This document shows positions 1 through 11,127 of a stretch of 64,000 bases of DNA, piece after piece (the first letter of the stretch is position 1; each line of letters starts with the position of its first letter). The notes under the pieces are model-generated. The model ran no database searches, was not told the origin of the DNA, and worked only from the letters and a program-made list of their open reading frames with translations. A program made the translations under genes and the position numbers. The stretch is taken from contig CM032124.1 of assembly GCA_018894105.1 (NCBI GenBank), forward strand, positions 36,800,277 through 36,864,276. Reading direction: 5' to 3'. This DNA comes from Jacaranda mimosifolia (taxonomy: Eukaryota; Streptophyta; Magnoliopsida; Lamiales; Bignoniaceae).

Positions 1-231
1 TTATATTTAGTAGAGCATAATTTCATTTAATATTTTATTTAGAAAAAAAAATACAACATCTTATTTATAACTTTTTTTCTTTAAATAATGTATATATATT
101 TAAGTAGATATATGTAAATAGATGAAAAAATATACATTTATATTAAAATTAGTAAATATATTTTAATTTGATATATATTAAAAATTTAAGCATTTACCAT
201 CGAGTATGTCATGTTCACTTGCATAAATTTA
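1..231. other. AT-rich intergenic DNA
   Basis: No open frame, RNA gene or repeat with recognisable ends is visible. The sequence is mostly A/T runs. Confidence 0.6.
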
Positions 232-618
232 GAGGGTGTTTGGCTAAACTTATTTTAAACATTTTATAAGCTCCCACATCTTATAAGATGTTTTTGGAGC
301 TTATAAGATGTTAGATCTTATTTTTAAAATAAGTTGTTAAAATATTTGGATAAAATAAGATGTTAGAGCTTATAAGATATTAATAATGGCAATTTTGTAA
401 TTAAAATGGTTAAAAATGAAAGAGTTTGTTAAGATCTTAAAAATAAGTTATGGTCTCCTTATTTTTTTTAAAAGAGCTTATAAGCTCATAACATTTTATT
501 TTAGGATCTTATAAGTTCTTTTTAAAAAAAAATTACCAAACACTTTTTATCAACTTATAAGCTCTTAAATATCTTATAAGATGTTTTGAGGAGCTTATAA
601 GCTCACCCAAACACCCTC
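232..618. mobile_element. Tourist-like (PIF/Harbinger-type) MITE
   Basis: A 387-bp element begins GAGGGTGTTTGG and ends with the exact inverse, CCAAACACCCTC. It is flanked on both sides by TTA, the 3-bp target duplication expected of PIF/Harbinger elements. The interior is AT-rich and repeats the motif CTTATAAGATGTTTT near both ends. It has no coding capacity. Related copies lie at 18500-18879, 44103-44495, 45817-46157 and, more decayed, 55774-56151. Confidence 0.85.
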
Positions 619-1304
619 TTAATTTCAGTTAGTTGATTTGGGTTAATTGATTAAATTTGGGTATTTGAATAATGCGTAATTTTTTGGTATAGATCCTATT
701 TAGGCCCATTCCATTATTTTTCATAGGTTTGGGTATTTTAAAGTTTTATGGACTTAAATCCTAACCATTAACAGGCCTGCAATTATTGAATATCAATAAA
801 TGTGTTGGATTAAAAATGAATTGGTCTATTTTGAATGAATCCAATACAAAAATCCTCTCAAGCAATTGTTATTAGATGCTGGACCATTATATGCTTTCAT
901 ACTAACGGCTAACCTAACGTATTGGGTTGGATAGAATTACGGGGCGAAACCCATGTTGCCAACATTGAAAGAATATAATGGCCCAGCATATGACAACGAA
1001 AAATTTTAGTAGACTTCCATGCGTGTGCTAATAATTTTAGTACAAAATAAAAAAATATCTATATATTTCTTATATAATACAATTTTTTTAATAATTTCAA
1101 CGTGTTTTTATTTAATCTTTTACATAAATAAAAATAAAAATTTAAGATCGGATTAAAATATAGATGTAATTGTGTTGAATACCTTTCTATGTTACATAAC
1201 ATAAATTTTTTTATCCCCAAACAAGAGCTATTAAATGATTAACCGAATAGCCAAGCAATAAATTTTTTCCTCATGAATTAAAAAATTCTGAAACCAAAAT
1301 AAAG
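619..1304. other. Intergenic DNA with one copy of a dispersed AT-rich repeat
   Basis: No gene is seen. Positions about 1035-1160 resemble a roughly 125-bp AT-rich repeat that recurs four times between 16.7 and 18.2 kb. Confidence 0.45.
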
Positions 1305-1525
1305 AAGTTGGTTAAAATCAATTTGGATCCTCTATTTCATTCCATATTCCATCTTCTATTTCAATCTACTGTATTTATGCCACATATATTTGATTTTCAA
1401 TCGATTATTTTTATAAAGAAATATTTAATGTACATATTATATTTATGAAACAAAATAAGAGATGAAATACGGAATGGAGATGAAATACGGAATGTAGCTG
1501 AGGATTTAAATCGGTTAAAATAGAT
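1305..1525. mobile_element. Short palindromic MITE-like repeat
   Basis: The ends are imperfect inverted repeats built on ATCCTCTATTTCATTCC, and AAATCGGTTAAAA-like sequence lies at both edges. A short tandem repeat of GATGAAATACGGAAT sits near the right end. Clear relatives lie at 42727-42902 and 46158-46345. No transposase is present and the family assignment is open. Confidence 0.55.
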
Positions 1526-1569
1526 ACAATCACAACAATTATATCACAATTCCAACTTTTGATATGCCT

Positions 1570-2638
1570 TCAATACGAATGATATCCCAGAATTACCGAA
1601 CTAATGATATCTGAAATGGTGGAAGTATCGTCGTCCTCAGAACCATATTCCTCCACCAATTTCTCTCTCATTCCCTGTTGCACCCTCTCCCTTCCTCTCT
1701 CCTTCCTCCATTTCCTCTTCATCAACCTGTGCTTGACCAGCAAGATCCCCAGACCCACAAACGCAGTCCCTAACGAATCAGCACAGATCGACAACACAAG
1801 CACCATAGTCCAATCCAAACCCTTCCTTGGCGGCGGTGGCTGCATGATCACGGCCGCCGCCGCCGCCGCCACATACGCTGTGGCCATGAACGAGGTCGCC
1901 ACCCACACCGCCTTATGAGCCACCGCCAGCATCCTCATCAGGGCTTTTCTTTTAAACGGGATGATGCTTACCAGGACAAGCACAACGCAAAGAGACACAA
2001 ACAAGGCGATATTATTGCATACAGAAAACACTCTGAAAGCTGTTTTTCTGGAGGCCACGGCAATTCCTATTCGAGGGCCATCTTGATGGACTCCACCGGG
2101 CGGGCTAACTCCGGCACTATATGTAAATGTTGCTATTAATATTACTACCAATGTAATAGTATCCCTTGTGCTATTTAGCGCTTCTCTGTATATCTCCCTT
2201 GCTCTTTGCCTTTCTGTCCTTAGTTTTTCTACCAATGTAATAGTATCCCTTGTCCTTACTATTGCTACCAATGTAATAGTATCCCCTGTGCTATTAGTAT
2301 TTCTCGTGCAGGTCTAAAGGTTCTTTGGATAATTCTACTTTTGACGTCTTCCGTCTACTCAGGAAAGTTGTCCAGCGCCGGATTGGTAGGGATGGGGTTG
2401 GAGATATGCGGTTGTGATCATTTGTAAGATCTAGTGTTGCCTCACCGTAATAGTCTGCGTCTTCTGATATATGATTGTTAGCTTCTTCATTTCGCTCCAT
2501 CGGCTCGGCTGTTGCTGATTGAAGCTTTTTTTCAGAAGGGATTTCGAGCTGATCAAAATGTTCATCATCTGTCCTAGTTTTTGGCTTATCAATTTGTGGT
2601 GGTGATGGTAGCAATTCATTACTTGTTCTGTGTAACAT
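1570..2638 (-). pseudogene. Frameshifted PGG-domain membrane protein (tandem copy 1)
   Basis: The N-terminal third (2638 down to 2294, ATG start, 114 codons) matches the N-terminus of the intact paralogue at 12192-13205, including the shared [15 protein letters not shown] stretch, and then hits a stop. The membrane part (2271 down to 1570) continues in another frame and has no ATG near its start. It keeps the PGG signature (SAGVSPPGG), four hydrophobic segments and the basic and acidic tail. The break coincides with a local duplication: the bases encoding TRDTITLV occur three times (around 2146-2170, 2229-2254 and 2266-2290) where the paralogues have them once. The extra copies replace the basic linker before the first helix and shift the frame. 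An intron removing the damage is possible but no convincing one was seen. Confidence 0.8.
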
Positions 2639-3786
2639 GTCTTTCTAAAGATTGATGATTTGTGGCTGGCTGATGATATAGTACTGCTGCCAATCTGGAG
2701 TGGGAAATGGGAGGACTGAAGTTAAATTCAGGGTTTAATTATATGCATCATGAAATACTATGATCCTCTTTTTGCTCTCAACGTGAAAACACAAATGTAA
2801 AGTAAGCAAAAACACTTCTGTTTGTTCCAAAAACAGAAGTCCATTAACTTGACATATATTCACTAAGTTGAAAGTCGAGATAGAAATATGAAATGGAATA
2901 AAAGATTCAAAATAATATTCCCAAGCACAGCAATAAGCTCCACGAAAATCATAATCGAATGTCAAAAACTTTTTGTTGGCTTTCCCATTTCATTAGTGGA
3001 TCAGATTTGAAGGGTGTGAAGTGAGTCTTGTCTCTCCATTTTCTAATAACAACTAGAGGTAGCTTTCCTAGCGTATTCTTATTAACTTTTTGAGAAGGCA
3101 TTTTCCAGATATTAAACCGCTCTTGCAGCATATTCTTACACTTCCTAAGAATGCATTTTCTTTCTAACAAGCTGTTCTTGTAGCAAATTCTGATTCACTT
3201 TTTAAGAAGGCATTTTCCATCTAATAAGTCATTCTTGCATTACATTCTGGTTCACTTTCAAATATTTTCTCATAACAAAATACTAGGCCATGGGCAGAGA
3301 ACATTTAATTGCAGATAACAACAAATAAACCTAATTCAACTTTTGGATATAAATTTGCTCCAATATTAACTCATTATAAAGAAGGGAAAAAAAAAAAAAA
3401 AGAGTATAACACAAGGTTTACTGCAATACAAGCCTGAGCCTTATTCAGAGAAACTTTGGAACTTCCCACAAAACAAAAAAAGAGAGGAATTAAACTATAC
3501 CTTAAAGAGGGGAAGAAAAAGTAGTGCTTTTACTCTCAAACCCATTAGAGAATTTCAATGTATGGCCCGAACTACAGCTAGGAATGGAGATAAGATCCTA
3601 TTTTTTTCCTGGGAAGAAAAAAACTTTTACAGACATGGCCATCTTTTAAGTGGGGAAAAGAAACGATAAGGAATATAAAGTGTGAGAAAGAAAGAGTGAC
3701 TCAATGATTGAGTTCTATTTAACCGGAGTGATAAATGAAGAAAATAGATGGATTTAACTGTGTTAGGAATGCGATTCAACATACAA
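2639..3786. other. Upstream region of PGG copy 1, part of the tandem duplication
   Basis: The first ~120 bp upstream of the ATG resemble the same interval upstream of copy 3 (13206-13345). Positions about 3410-3545 resemble 15330-15450. The duplicated unit therefore included non-coding upstream sequence. No other gene is seen. Confidence 0.5.
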
Positions 3787-4396
3787 TGTACTGCCCCATC
3801 ATACATGGACTAAATACTGAAAAAATGAATATTATATAAGTTTTTGTCAAAGAATTCATTTGCATTCATTAGATATTTTTTTTGGGTAAGTTAATTATAA
3901 CTCAATTTTATGATGCACTCGATGAGTTTGGAGGCAATTCTTACATTCAATGGGCTCGCAGGCTCGGAGAGTGATAATTAAATGGTATTAGAGCTAATTA
4001 CCAGCCAAAATATTGGAAGCTAAGCTATGCAGGACAAAAGTGCTACGCGTGTGAGAGCCACCTCTTGAATCTACGGGACAAAGTGCTACGCGTGTGGGAG
4101 CCACCTCTATAGTTTCAATGCCTGGTAATTAATTTTGGATCTATGTCACGTTGCGACGAGGACGCCGCATCCTGAAAAAGGGTGATTGTAATGCCTCATC
4201 TCACATGGGTTAAATACAGAAAGAATGAGTATTATATAAGTTTTGGCTAAAAAACTCATATACATTTATTGAATATCTTTTTTGAGTATATTGATCATAA
4301 TCCAATTTTAAGATGCATACACTGGATTTAGAGTCAATCTCGCATTCAACAGACTCATAGGCTCAGGATGTGGGGGGGGGGGGGGGGGGGGGGGGG
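3787..4396 (+). mobile_element. TRIM-like miniature LTR retrotransposon
   Basis: Two direct repeats of about 190-196 bp (3787-3982 and from 4187 to about 4371) both begin TGTA.TGCC and share GAATATTATATAAGTTTTxG-like and AGGCTC tracts. Directly after the first repeat is TGGTATTAGAGC, one mismatch from the usual plant tRNA-iMet primer-binding site. A purine tract (GAAAAAGGGTGA) precedes the second repeat. The internal region is only ~200 bp, has no coding capacity, and repeats GTGCTACGCGTGTG twice. These are the defining traits of TRIMs. The right end is blurred by the G run and no target duplication could be confirmed. Confidence 0.7.
4372..4396. repeat. Homopolymer of 25 G
   Basis: An uninterrupted G25 run sits where the 3' terminal repeat of the TRIM-like element should end, followed by a CACACA stretch. 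It may be a real expansion, or its length may be an assembly approximation. Confidence 0.9.
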
Positions 4397-4696
4397 CGCA
4401 CACACATATAAATCGCTTAGCTCATGATTTTTACTCTAACGAGCTTTACATGAGAGCATGCAGTAGTCCAAGGTGTAATAATAACAATCAGTATTTTTAT
4501 AGTAACACTCAGTACATGTTCTACAATTTTTATATAATGGAAATAAATAACTAAGCAAACTCAACTATTGAAATAAACAAAGGAAAATATTAAGATAAAA
4601 TAAAATAATTGAAGAAAGAAAACAAAAAAGACAATTGAAGAGGCAAAAAATTAAAGAAAGAGGAGAAATAAATACAGTGGAGTTAATTTTGTTTAA

Positions 4697-4800
4697 CTCA
4701 TCTGCAGAGTGGCATGTGGCCTAACAGCATAAGTCTCCTATATAATATGGGAACTTAGGAGTTCGAGCCCTAACGGACTCTGTGTGTGTGTGTGTGTGTA
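4697..4800 (+). mobile_element. tRNA-derived SINE with (TG)n tail
   Basis: It has an A-box-like TGGCCTAACAG and, about 40 bp on, a B-box-like GAGTTCGAGCC, followed by CCTAACGGACTC and a TGTGTG tail running into A-rich sequence. The reverse complement of 11128-11232 matches it closely over the whole length. A decayed relative is seen near 21680-21770, and a weaker one near 5093-5160. Confidence 0.6.
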
Positions 4801-5225
4801 AAAATTAAAAAAAAAAATTGTTTTAACTCATCTAAAGGCACCAATAAAGCCATGATACTTTATACAGTGAAGATAAAAAATACTTTATCATTATATATTT
4901 TTTACAATGGAGTTAATTTTATTAACTTATTTAAAGGCACTAAAAGGTTATGATGTTTTATTAATTAGATATACTTAAACATATATTTATGAAACTAAAA
5001 TAGAAGACGAAATATAAATTAAAATAAACGATTCAAAGTGCTGCACAAAATACTCGTAGCATATTTCATTTTTGTGTTGTGTAGCTTTTGGCCCTATCGT
5101 ATAAATCTCACGTATAAAGTATGAGATAGAGAATTCAATCTAAGCAGACTTCTGACTTCTGAGTATACAATTGACAAAATATTTCAGATTTGTTAATTCA
5201 TTCGGAAAAATATGGCCCAGTACTT
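4801..5225. other. Intergenic DNA 3' of PGG copy 2
   Basis: AT-rich sequence with a probable decayed SINE fragment at about 5093-5160. Nothing else is recognised. Confidence 0.4.
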
Positions 5226-6086
5226 CTACATAGCATACATAACATATCCTCTATTTAATCTACTATCAATATCTGAATTCGTAGAGTTTTCATCATCCCC
5301 AGAAATCTCCACCTCCACCATCCTTTCTCTTTCTCTCTGTTTCCTAATCTGCTTTGCTGATCTCTTTTTCCTCCATTCTCTCTTTCTCAGCCAGTGCCTA
5401 ACCAGCATGATCCCCAGGCCCACCATCGCACTTCCCAGCGAACCCGCGCAGATTGACAACAAAAACACAGTAGTCCAATCCATACCACCGCGCGGCGGCG
5501 CCGGCTTCATTATCAACACCACTGCCGCCACATACGCAGCCGCCATGAAAGAAACAGCCACCCACACCGCCTTGTGAGCCACCGCCAGCATCGTCATCAG
5601 GGCTTTCCTCTTGAACGGAATTACGGTGACCAAGACAAGAACTACGCAGAGAGACATAAACAAGGCGATATTGTTGCACACAGAAAACACTCTGAAAGCT
5701 GTTTTTCCGGCGGCCACGGAGGTTCCTATTCTCGGGCCATCTTGATGCACGCCGCCTGGGGGGTTGACCCCGGCGCTGTATGTAAATGTGGCTATCAGTA
5801 CTGCTACTAATGCAATAGTGTCCCTGGTGTTATGGAGGGCCTCTCTGTATATTTCCCTTGCTCTCTCTCGTTCTCTCTTTATTTTTCTCTTGGCCTTCTG
5901 ACTTCGATTGGCCTCCGGGTTTAGGCTTTTGAAGTGCTTCTTCTGTCCAGTCTTGCACGTATTCCTTTTTATAAGATTTGGAAATTGTTCGAAGTCTGCC
6001 GGGAGCTTTGTTTCAGAAGGGATTTCAGGGCTTTCAGGTTCATCTTCATCTGTAGTGATTTCAGGTTGTCGTGGCGGCGATTCCAT
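5226..6086 (-). CDS. PGG-domain four-helix membrane protein (tandem copy 2)
   Basis: 286 aa, taking the first ATG (6086). The frame stays open a little further upstream, but only through a TTG codon, and a likely splice acceptor lies at 6149. The N-terminal ~70 residues are charged and low-complexity and share IPSETKLP with the paralogues. A basic [14 protein letters not shown] segment precedes helix 1 (about 92-112), which ends in the PGG signature NPPGG. Three more hydrophobic segments follow, the last ending before a K/R-rich patch and an acidic DDEN-type tail. The PGG domain is usually found at the C-terminus of plant ankyrin-repeat membrane proteins, but no ankyrin repeats are present here. 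An integral membrane location is expected; the function is unknown. The copy is intact and about 80% alike in the membrane part to the copy at 12192. Confidence 0.85.
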   Translation of the reverse strand: MESPPRQPEITTDEDEPESPEIPSETKLPADFEQFPNLIKRNTCKTGQKKHFKSLNPEANRSQKAKRKIKRERERAREIYREALHNTRDTIALVAVLIATFTYSAGVNPPGGVHQDGPRIGTSVAAGKTAFRVFSVCNNIALFMSLCVVLVLVTVIPFKRKALMTMLAVAHKAVWVAVSFMAAAYVAAVVLIMKPAPPRGGMDWTTVFLLSICAGSLGSAMVGLGIMLVRHWLRKREWRKKRSAKQIRKQRERERMVEVEISGDDENSTNSDIDSRLNRGYVMYAM

Positions 6087-7041
6087 TGTGCTCCGCGTTT
6101 TCCACCGGCGTAATGGATTGTGTCTGTCTAGCAAACAGCTTCCAAATTCTGCAATCAGGTCAAATTTTAATCAAATTCAAATTAGTTTTTTCTATGGCTT
6201 ACCCAAACCCACTTTTAGATTGTATTTATGATAAATCAGGTAAGTTTAGAGCCATATTTATTATTGATTCCCATTCTTCCAAAAAGGGGCATTTGAGGAT
6301 AGATAGAAAGATGCGATGATGATATATCACTATTAGTAATTAACTGACCCAATAATATTGTCTTTACATTTATATATGTATTCAAAGTTTGAATTTTAAT
6401 GAATTCTTGGTGCACATGTATATATAAATTATAAAATGATATCAAATAAGTGATAGTTTTCCCGAATTGATCCTAGCATACTTTTCAGCAGCAATAAGAT
6501 ATTTTATAATAAAGTGATAGGCAGAACTATCATGAAATAAGTTATCAGTATATTAGTACATCACTTCAAGACGACATATGCATCACACATCTTAATCAAG
6601 TAAATAGCCTGAGTTTTAAATGAGCTAGCTAGTTCCATATCCATTTCATTAGAAATTAATAATCTTTTATCACTAACCATTTGCTACTAAGGTAAAATTT
6701 ACCAGTTAAACTCATGCCTGTAAAATTTACCAGTTAAACTCATGCCTGCTGAAAATAACCTCAAAGCTTAAAGTCAAATTTTCCTCCTAAGCAGAACTCA
6801 AAATTTAAAGTAACTTATCCCCATGGATCTACATTTCACGCATAAATAATAACCAATTATATATATAACTCCAAAAGCCCACTTCCACAAATCAAGATCT
6901 GTTCTGAATGAAATGAAGAAACAATCCAATTTAATAATCCCACATCGCAATAGCATTTATTTCAATAAACCATTTTCTTAACCATTATGGGATCCAAAAA
7001 TGAATTTACACAACAAATTCTCCAAAAATGAATTTAATTAC
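6087..7041 (-). other. Probable 5' UTR intron and leader of PGG copy 2
   Basis: On the minus strand an acceptor (TGATTGCAG) ends at 6149, 62 bp before the ATG. A donor (CTCAG/GTAATT) lies at 7042/7041. The interval resembles the corresponding part of copy 3 around 15990-16190, including the shared CCATTATGGGATCCAA. Expression data are lacking, so this is inference from splice signals and paralogue conservation. Confidence 0.45.
6693..6748. repeat. Perfect 28-bp tandem duplication
   Basis: A unit ending CTCATGCCTG occurs twice head to tail without mismatch, inside the presumed 5' intron of PGG copy 2. Confidence 0.9.
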
Positions 7042-7110
7042 CTGAGCAGCAGCTCTGTTTTCTCTCCCAAGTTCGGCCTGCGCATCCCCAGCTCCTCTGT
7101 TTTATATCTC
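7042..7110 (-). other. Probable non-coding first exon of PGG copy 2
   Basis: On the minus strand this segment is GC-richer than its surroundings and ends in a consensus-like donor. It shares an AGAGAAAACAGA tract and TTxGGCC-type sequence with 16190-16270 upstream of copy 3. The start is not defined. Confidence 0.4.
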
Positions 7111-7725
7111 ATGGTACTTAATTGGGGAAGACTATGGTCCCATATGCGTTGTACCTATTGGACCATAAGAGGGCAGAAATATTAGACCACTTAAAAGTAG
7201 ACAAATAAGTCCAACGATGCTTGATTGTAAAAGACAGAAACTCTTGCCGTTTGATTTTATTTCCCAAGGTCATTTCCATTTACATTCATTTTTAAAAATT
7301 GAAGAATTTGTTATGAAAATTGAGATGTATTTTTGATGAAATATTGAAAACTAAGTAGACTAGGTTATAGGATTGAAAAGTAGATTAATTTATATTTTTT
7401 ATGTTTAAAAAGATTATTTTTTTTAAAATATATGTATATTTTATTAATTTGAAAATAATAGTGGGTACTTTATGTCAAATCAAATTTGAATTTGATTTAT
7501 GTGTAATATGATGATATGGTAGATTTAGAAAGAGTTTTGAGAAGAAAATATATACTTTTTTTGAAGAAAAAAAAATATATGAAAAAGTGTTTGTTTTCAA
7601 TTTTCATTCCCAAATAAAAATGAAAACAAACGGGCCACTCAATTTGTACTCTTTAACAAATATAAATTATAACTTTAGTACTGTAGAGGAGCAATCCTCA
7701 ATTTTTATCATTTCAATTTTTTAAT

Positions 7726-7762
<37 letters not shown>

Positions 7763-8057
7763 CACTCGGCTAACTTGTAACTGAACTCATTATGCTGAGG
7801 AAAATTTTGACTAGGCCGTCAATAGGAACTTTAAGAGTTCATTTTTAGAATAAGATCTAACATTTAATGAAATGAACTCCAAAAATATATTATACAAAAT
7901 CAAAATTAAAAAAAAAAAAAATTAACTAAACACCATATAAACGTTAAATGGCACAGCTAATCGGACATTGCTGTTAAACTCATGCACTCCTGCATATAAT
8001 AATATCAAATGTACCACAAGCTGGCTCACTCTCATACATTAGATATGTCGTCAATAC
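7111..8057. other. Intergenic DNA with (TG)n microsatellite
   Basis: AT-rich sequence. A (GT)n run lies at about 7735-7760, followed by GCCACTCGGC. No gene is seen. Confidence 0.5.
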
Positions 8058-8503
8058 AAGGCTTGGCACGCCGAACCCGCTCGCACTTGACAGATATCTT
8101 AGATATCTAACAACCTTTACCTGCTCCGCTTTGCCTCATATCTATTAACTTTAAAAAATAATTATTATTATTATTATTATTAATTATAATTTATTAATTC
8201 AACTATTACTTCATAAAAATTGATATAAAAAAATTCAATGAATATAACAATATTCAAATATATTAATAAAAAACTAAAATAAAAAAATCCAATTATAAAA
8301 ATATATAATATGTTATATATTATAGTTATATAAATACTGGGAGCGGAGTGAAGTGGATTTGTCCTAAACCCGGCCCTCCATTCCGCTCGGATAAAATTCA
8401 TATCAAAACTCGCCTCATCCCTTACAGAGCAGGTTTTCAACTCGTCCCATGCAGAGCGGAATTAGGCGAATACCCACAAATAGGATTGAAATTGTCAAGT
8501 CTA
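8058..8503. mobile_element. Non-autonomous hAT-like element
   Basis: 446 bp. The left end AAGGCTTGGCAC and the inverse of the right end, TAGACTTGACAA, match at most positions. The flanks are GTCAATAC and GTCAATAG, an 8-bp target duplication with one difference, as expected for hAT elements. GC-rich subterminal blocks (GAACCCGCTCG on the left, CATTCCGCTCGG on the right) surround an AT core with an (ATT)n tract. No transposase is present. Confidence 0.7.
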
Positions 8504-8638
8504 GTCAATAGAATGAATAGATTTTTTATTTTATTTTTTGTGATAAATAGAATTCATTCATCATAAGTCAAATTACAAAGTCATAAACAAAACCTTTTGC
8601 ATTGACTTGGTGTGAATTGACCCTAATAGAATATTATA

Positions 8639-10711
8639 GAGTTAATTACAATGACCTCCCCTAAAATTTGACGTAATTACAAAAACTTCATTGTGGTTTC
8701 AAAAATTACATAAATCTTCCCTGTCATTGATGGAAATCTAAAAACTTTAACGAAATATGTAAAATGACAATATTACTCTTAATGATTATTAAAAGAAAAA
8801 CACCTAAAAAAGTCAAAAATATGAAAGATCTAAATACCCTTTTATCTATCAAAATGAAAAAAAAAATATTTATACATGTATATTATATATACATATATGT
8901 GTGTGTGTGTGTAAAGTACTATATATATATACACACACATATATATACCCATAAAACATATATAAATATCTATATACATATATACACACCCATAAAAATA
9001 TAATATATATATGTATATATAGTTACATATATATATATATATACACTTGCGGACGGGGAAAGGAGGTTGGCGCCAGCCATGGTCGCCGCTCGCCAAATCT
9101 GGATCCAATCTGGCCATGTCCATGGGTAGACCTAGCAAAATTCAACCCGTACCCGTGGGTACCCAAAAAATTACGGGTAATGGGTCTTGTTTTTCCAACC
9201 CAAAAAATTACGGGTAATTTTACCCGTACCCAATTTACCCGCCGCTTTTTGGCCTGGCCTGCGGGTACCCGCGGGTTACCCGTATTTATAAATATATATT
9301 TTATTATTTTATATAATATATATATGTTTACATATAAATGTTTTATATTTATAACAAATTAAATTAAAAATTATATCATAAAATAAAATCCTAAATAACA
9401 AAAATCCCTTCCCAAAAACATGGATGCAACATCTTCTTCCACAAGGACAACAATTTTCGACTGATATTTAAACTTTCAATTCAAAATTTTTTTGGCATGT
9501 AATGGATTTAAATTTGAACTTTTGAATGTGATGTACTTTAAATTTGGTAGACTTTGAATATTTAAGATGTAAGTTTTAAACTACAATATTATTAATGTGC
9601 TTTAGGTATTTGTTCAATTTAATGTTTGAAATTTGTAGTTTTTTTTCGTTTTATTTAGTTAAAATTTGAGTAACATCATGTAAGTCACAATTTGGATATT
9701 AATTTACCTCTAAATATTAAAAAAAAAAAAAATTGGGTACCCACGGGTTACCCATTACCCGTGAGGATGGGTAATAGGTCCCCTACTTCGTACCCAATAA
9801 AAAATGGGTAAATTTACCCAATCAGTTGTTACCCGTGATTGGGTTACCCACGGGTACCCAATTGCCAGGTCCATGAGAAACCTGCCATGGACATGGTGGC
9901 CATGTTTGGCCCGCCACCATGGCTGCCATGTGCATGTAGGTGGGTGGGGGTTGAAGGTAGGATTGAAGGTGGGGAAGATGAAGGGAGGGGGGAAAAATGA
10001 GAAAATTATTTAAAATCATTTAAAAATTATAAAAAGTATTTTTAAAATTAATTATGTTTAAAATTAATAAAATGATATTATTATTTATTTTATTAAAAAT
10101 ATTTAATATTTATTATTATTTTGATATATGTAAATTAATATTGAGTAATTTAAATTATTAAATTTATACTAATTTAAGAAATAATATATTTGTGGTTTTT
10201 TAAGAATTTTTTAACTTAATAATTTTAAGTTATAGTAAGTCTATTTTAATTAATTATTTTTAAGATACTCAAAAATATCAAATGTTGTGTATATATATAA
10301 TATTAAAATAACCTTTAATATAGGTATATATAAATGTAGTACAAGAATTAACTTGTAGGATTGGAGTTTTAATTAATTAGATTGATTAAGTAAAACAAAT
10401 AATAAAGTTAGACTTTGATTTGCTACATCTTAACCCCCTTCAAGTTTCATAAATTACAACTACACCACATAGACATAAAGGTATTTTAGACCAACAATAT
10501 AGTCAACATTCAGGTTCAATAAAAAGAGGGGCAAATTGGATTTTCAAAATTTTTCAACACTGACATCAACAAATTCCGTTAGTTTGACTAATAATAGAAT
10601 ATATTTGTTAGACGACAACAAAATATATGATAGATATATGTAATTTTTCAAATTATAAGAGAAATTTTTGTGATTATAATAAACTGTAGGAAAGTTCGTG
10701 GTAATTAACCC
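8639..10711. mobile_element. MULE-like element with a nested insertion
   Basis: The termini GAGTTAATTACAATGACC and, inverted from the other end, GGGTTAATTACCACGAAC form long related inverted repeats that continue for over 100 bp. The flanking 9-mers AATATTATA and AAGATTATA differ at one base, fitting the 9-bp target duplication of Mutator-like elements. No transposase frame is seen. A smaller hAT-like element occupies 9127-9869, and GC-rich segments lie on both sides of it. Confidence 0.6.
9127..9869. mobile_element. hAT-like element nested in the MULE-like element
   Basis: The ends TAGACCTAGCAAAATT and, inverted, CCTGGCAATTGGG are related, and subterminal blocks of ACCCGTGGGTACCC recur in both orientations on both sides. 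The flanks TCCATGGG and TCCATGAG are a plausible 8-bp target duplication, although the exact left boundary is off by a few bases. No coding capacity is present. Confidence 0.55.
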
Positions 10712-11127
10712 AAGATTATAAGAGAGTTGTTAAATCGAGAAGGAAGATGCAAATTTCGGGTGTGGGGAAGGCCCTAATTGTACTAAAGATTAATAATTGA
10801 GTTTTTCCATCTTGTAAATGAATTTTAATATATCCTTCTCTTATAGTTGATTTTCAATAATAATTGTTATTACATTATTTTATTTGTTTAATTTCACTTA
10901 TACATGGCTTCTTTTCGTTGTGATTTTATCATCTCAATAGATAAATCGGCACTTGGCGGTCATCATTGTTGTTTTGCTTAGTTACTGTATAAGCTCTGCT
11001 TTGGGCTGTGGCCCAATATTGTTATGATTTTAAATTTTTAATATGTGACTTATGAGCCTTCTTCAGTTATGTGATTTATGTGGATCATTATTTCATATAA
11101 TGTCTATATCTTTTAATGTATTTTTTT
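10712..11127. other. Intergenic DNA
   Basis: AT-rich. Positions from about 11085 resemble the stretch near 16515-16530 (ATTTCATATAATGTCT-like), which suggests the duplicated PGG unit reached this far. Confidence 0.35.

Noticed and set aside
1604..1918. Plus-strand open frames over the PGG copies (also 5212-5577 and 12211-12525)
   Set aside because: They are antisense shadows of the PGG coding sequence on the minus strand.
4700..4790. A functional tRNA gene
   Set aside because: The A- and B-box-like motifs are present, but the sequence cannot fold into a proper cloverleaf by eye and recurs in degraded copies, so a SINE fits better.
6087..6134. N-terminal extension of PGG copy 2
   Set aside because: The extra codons begin with TTG, not ATG. 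The ATG at 6086 is used.
8764..9138. Open frames in TA/TG-rich repeats near 8.8-9.1 kb
   Set aside because: They encode only Ile/Tyr/Thr/His runs from microsatellite sequence inside a transposon.
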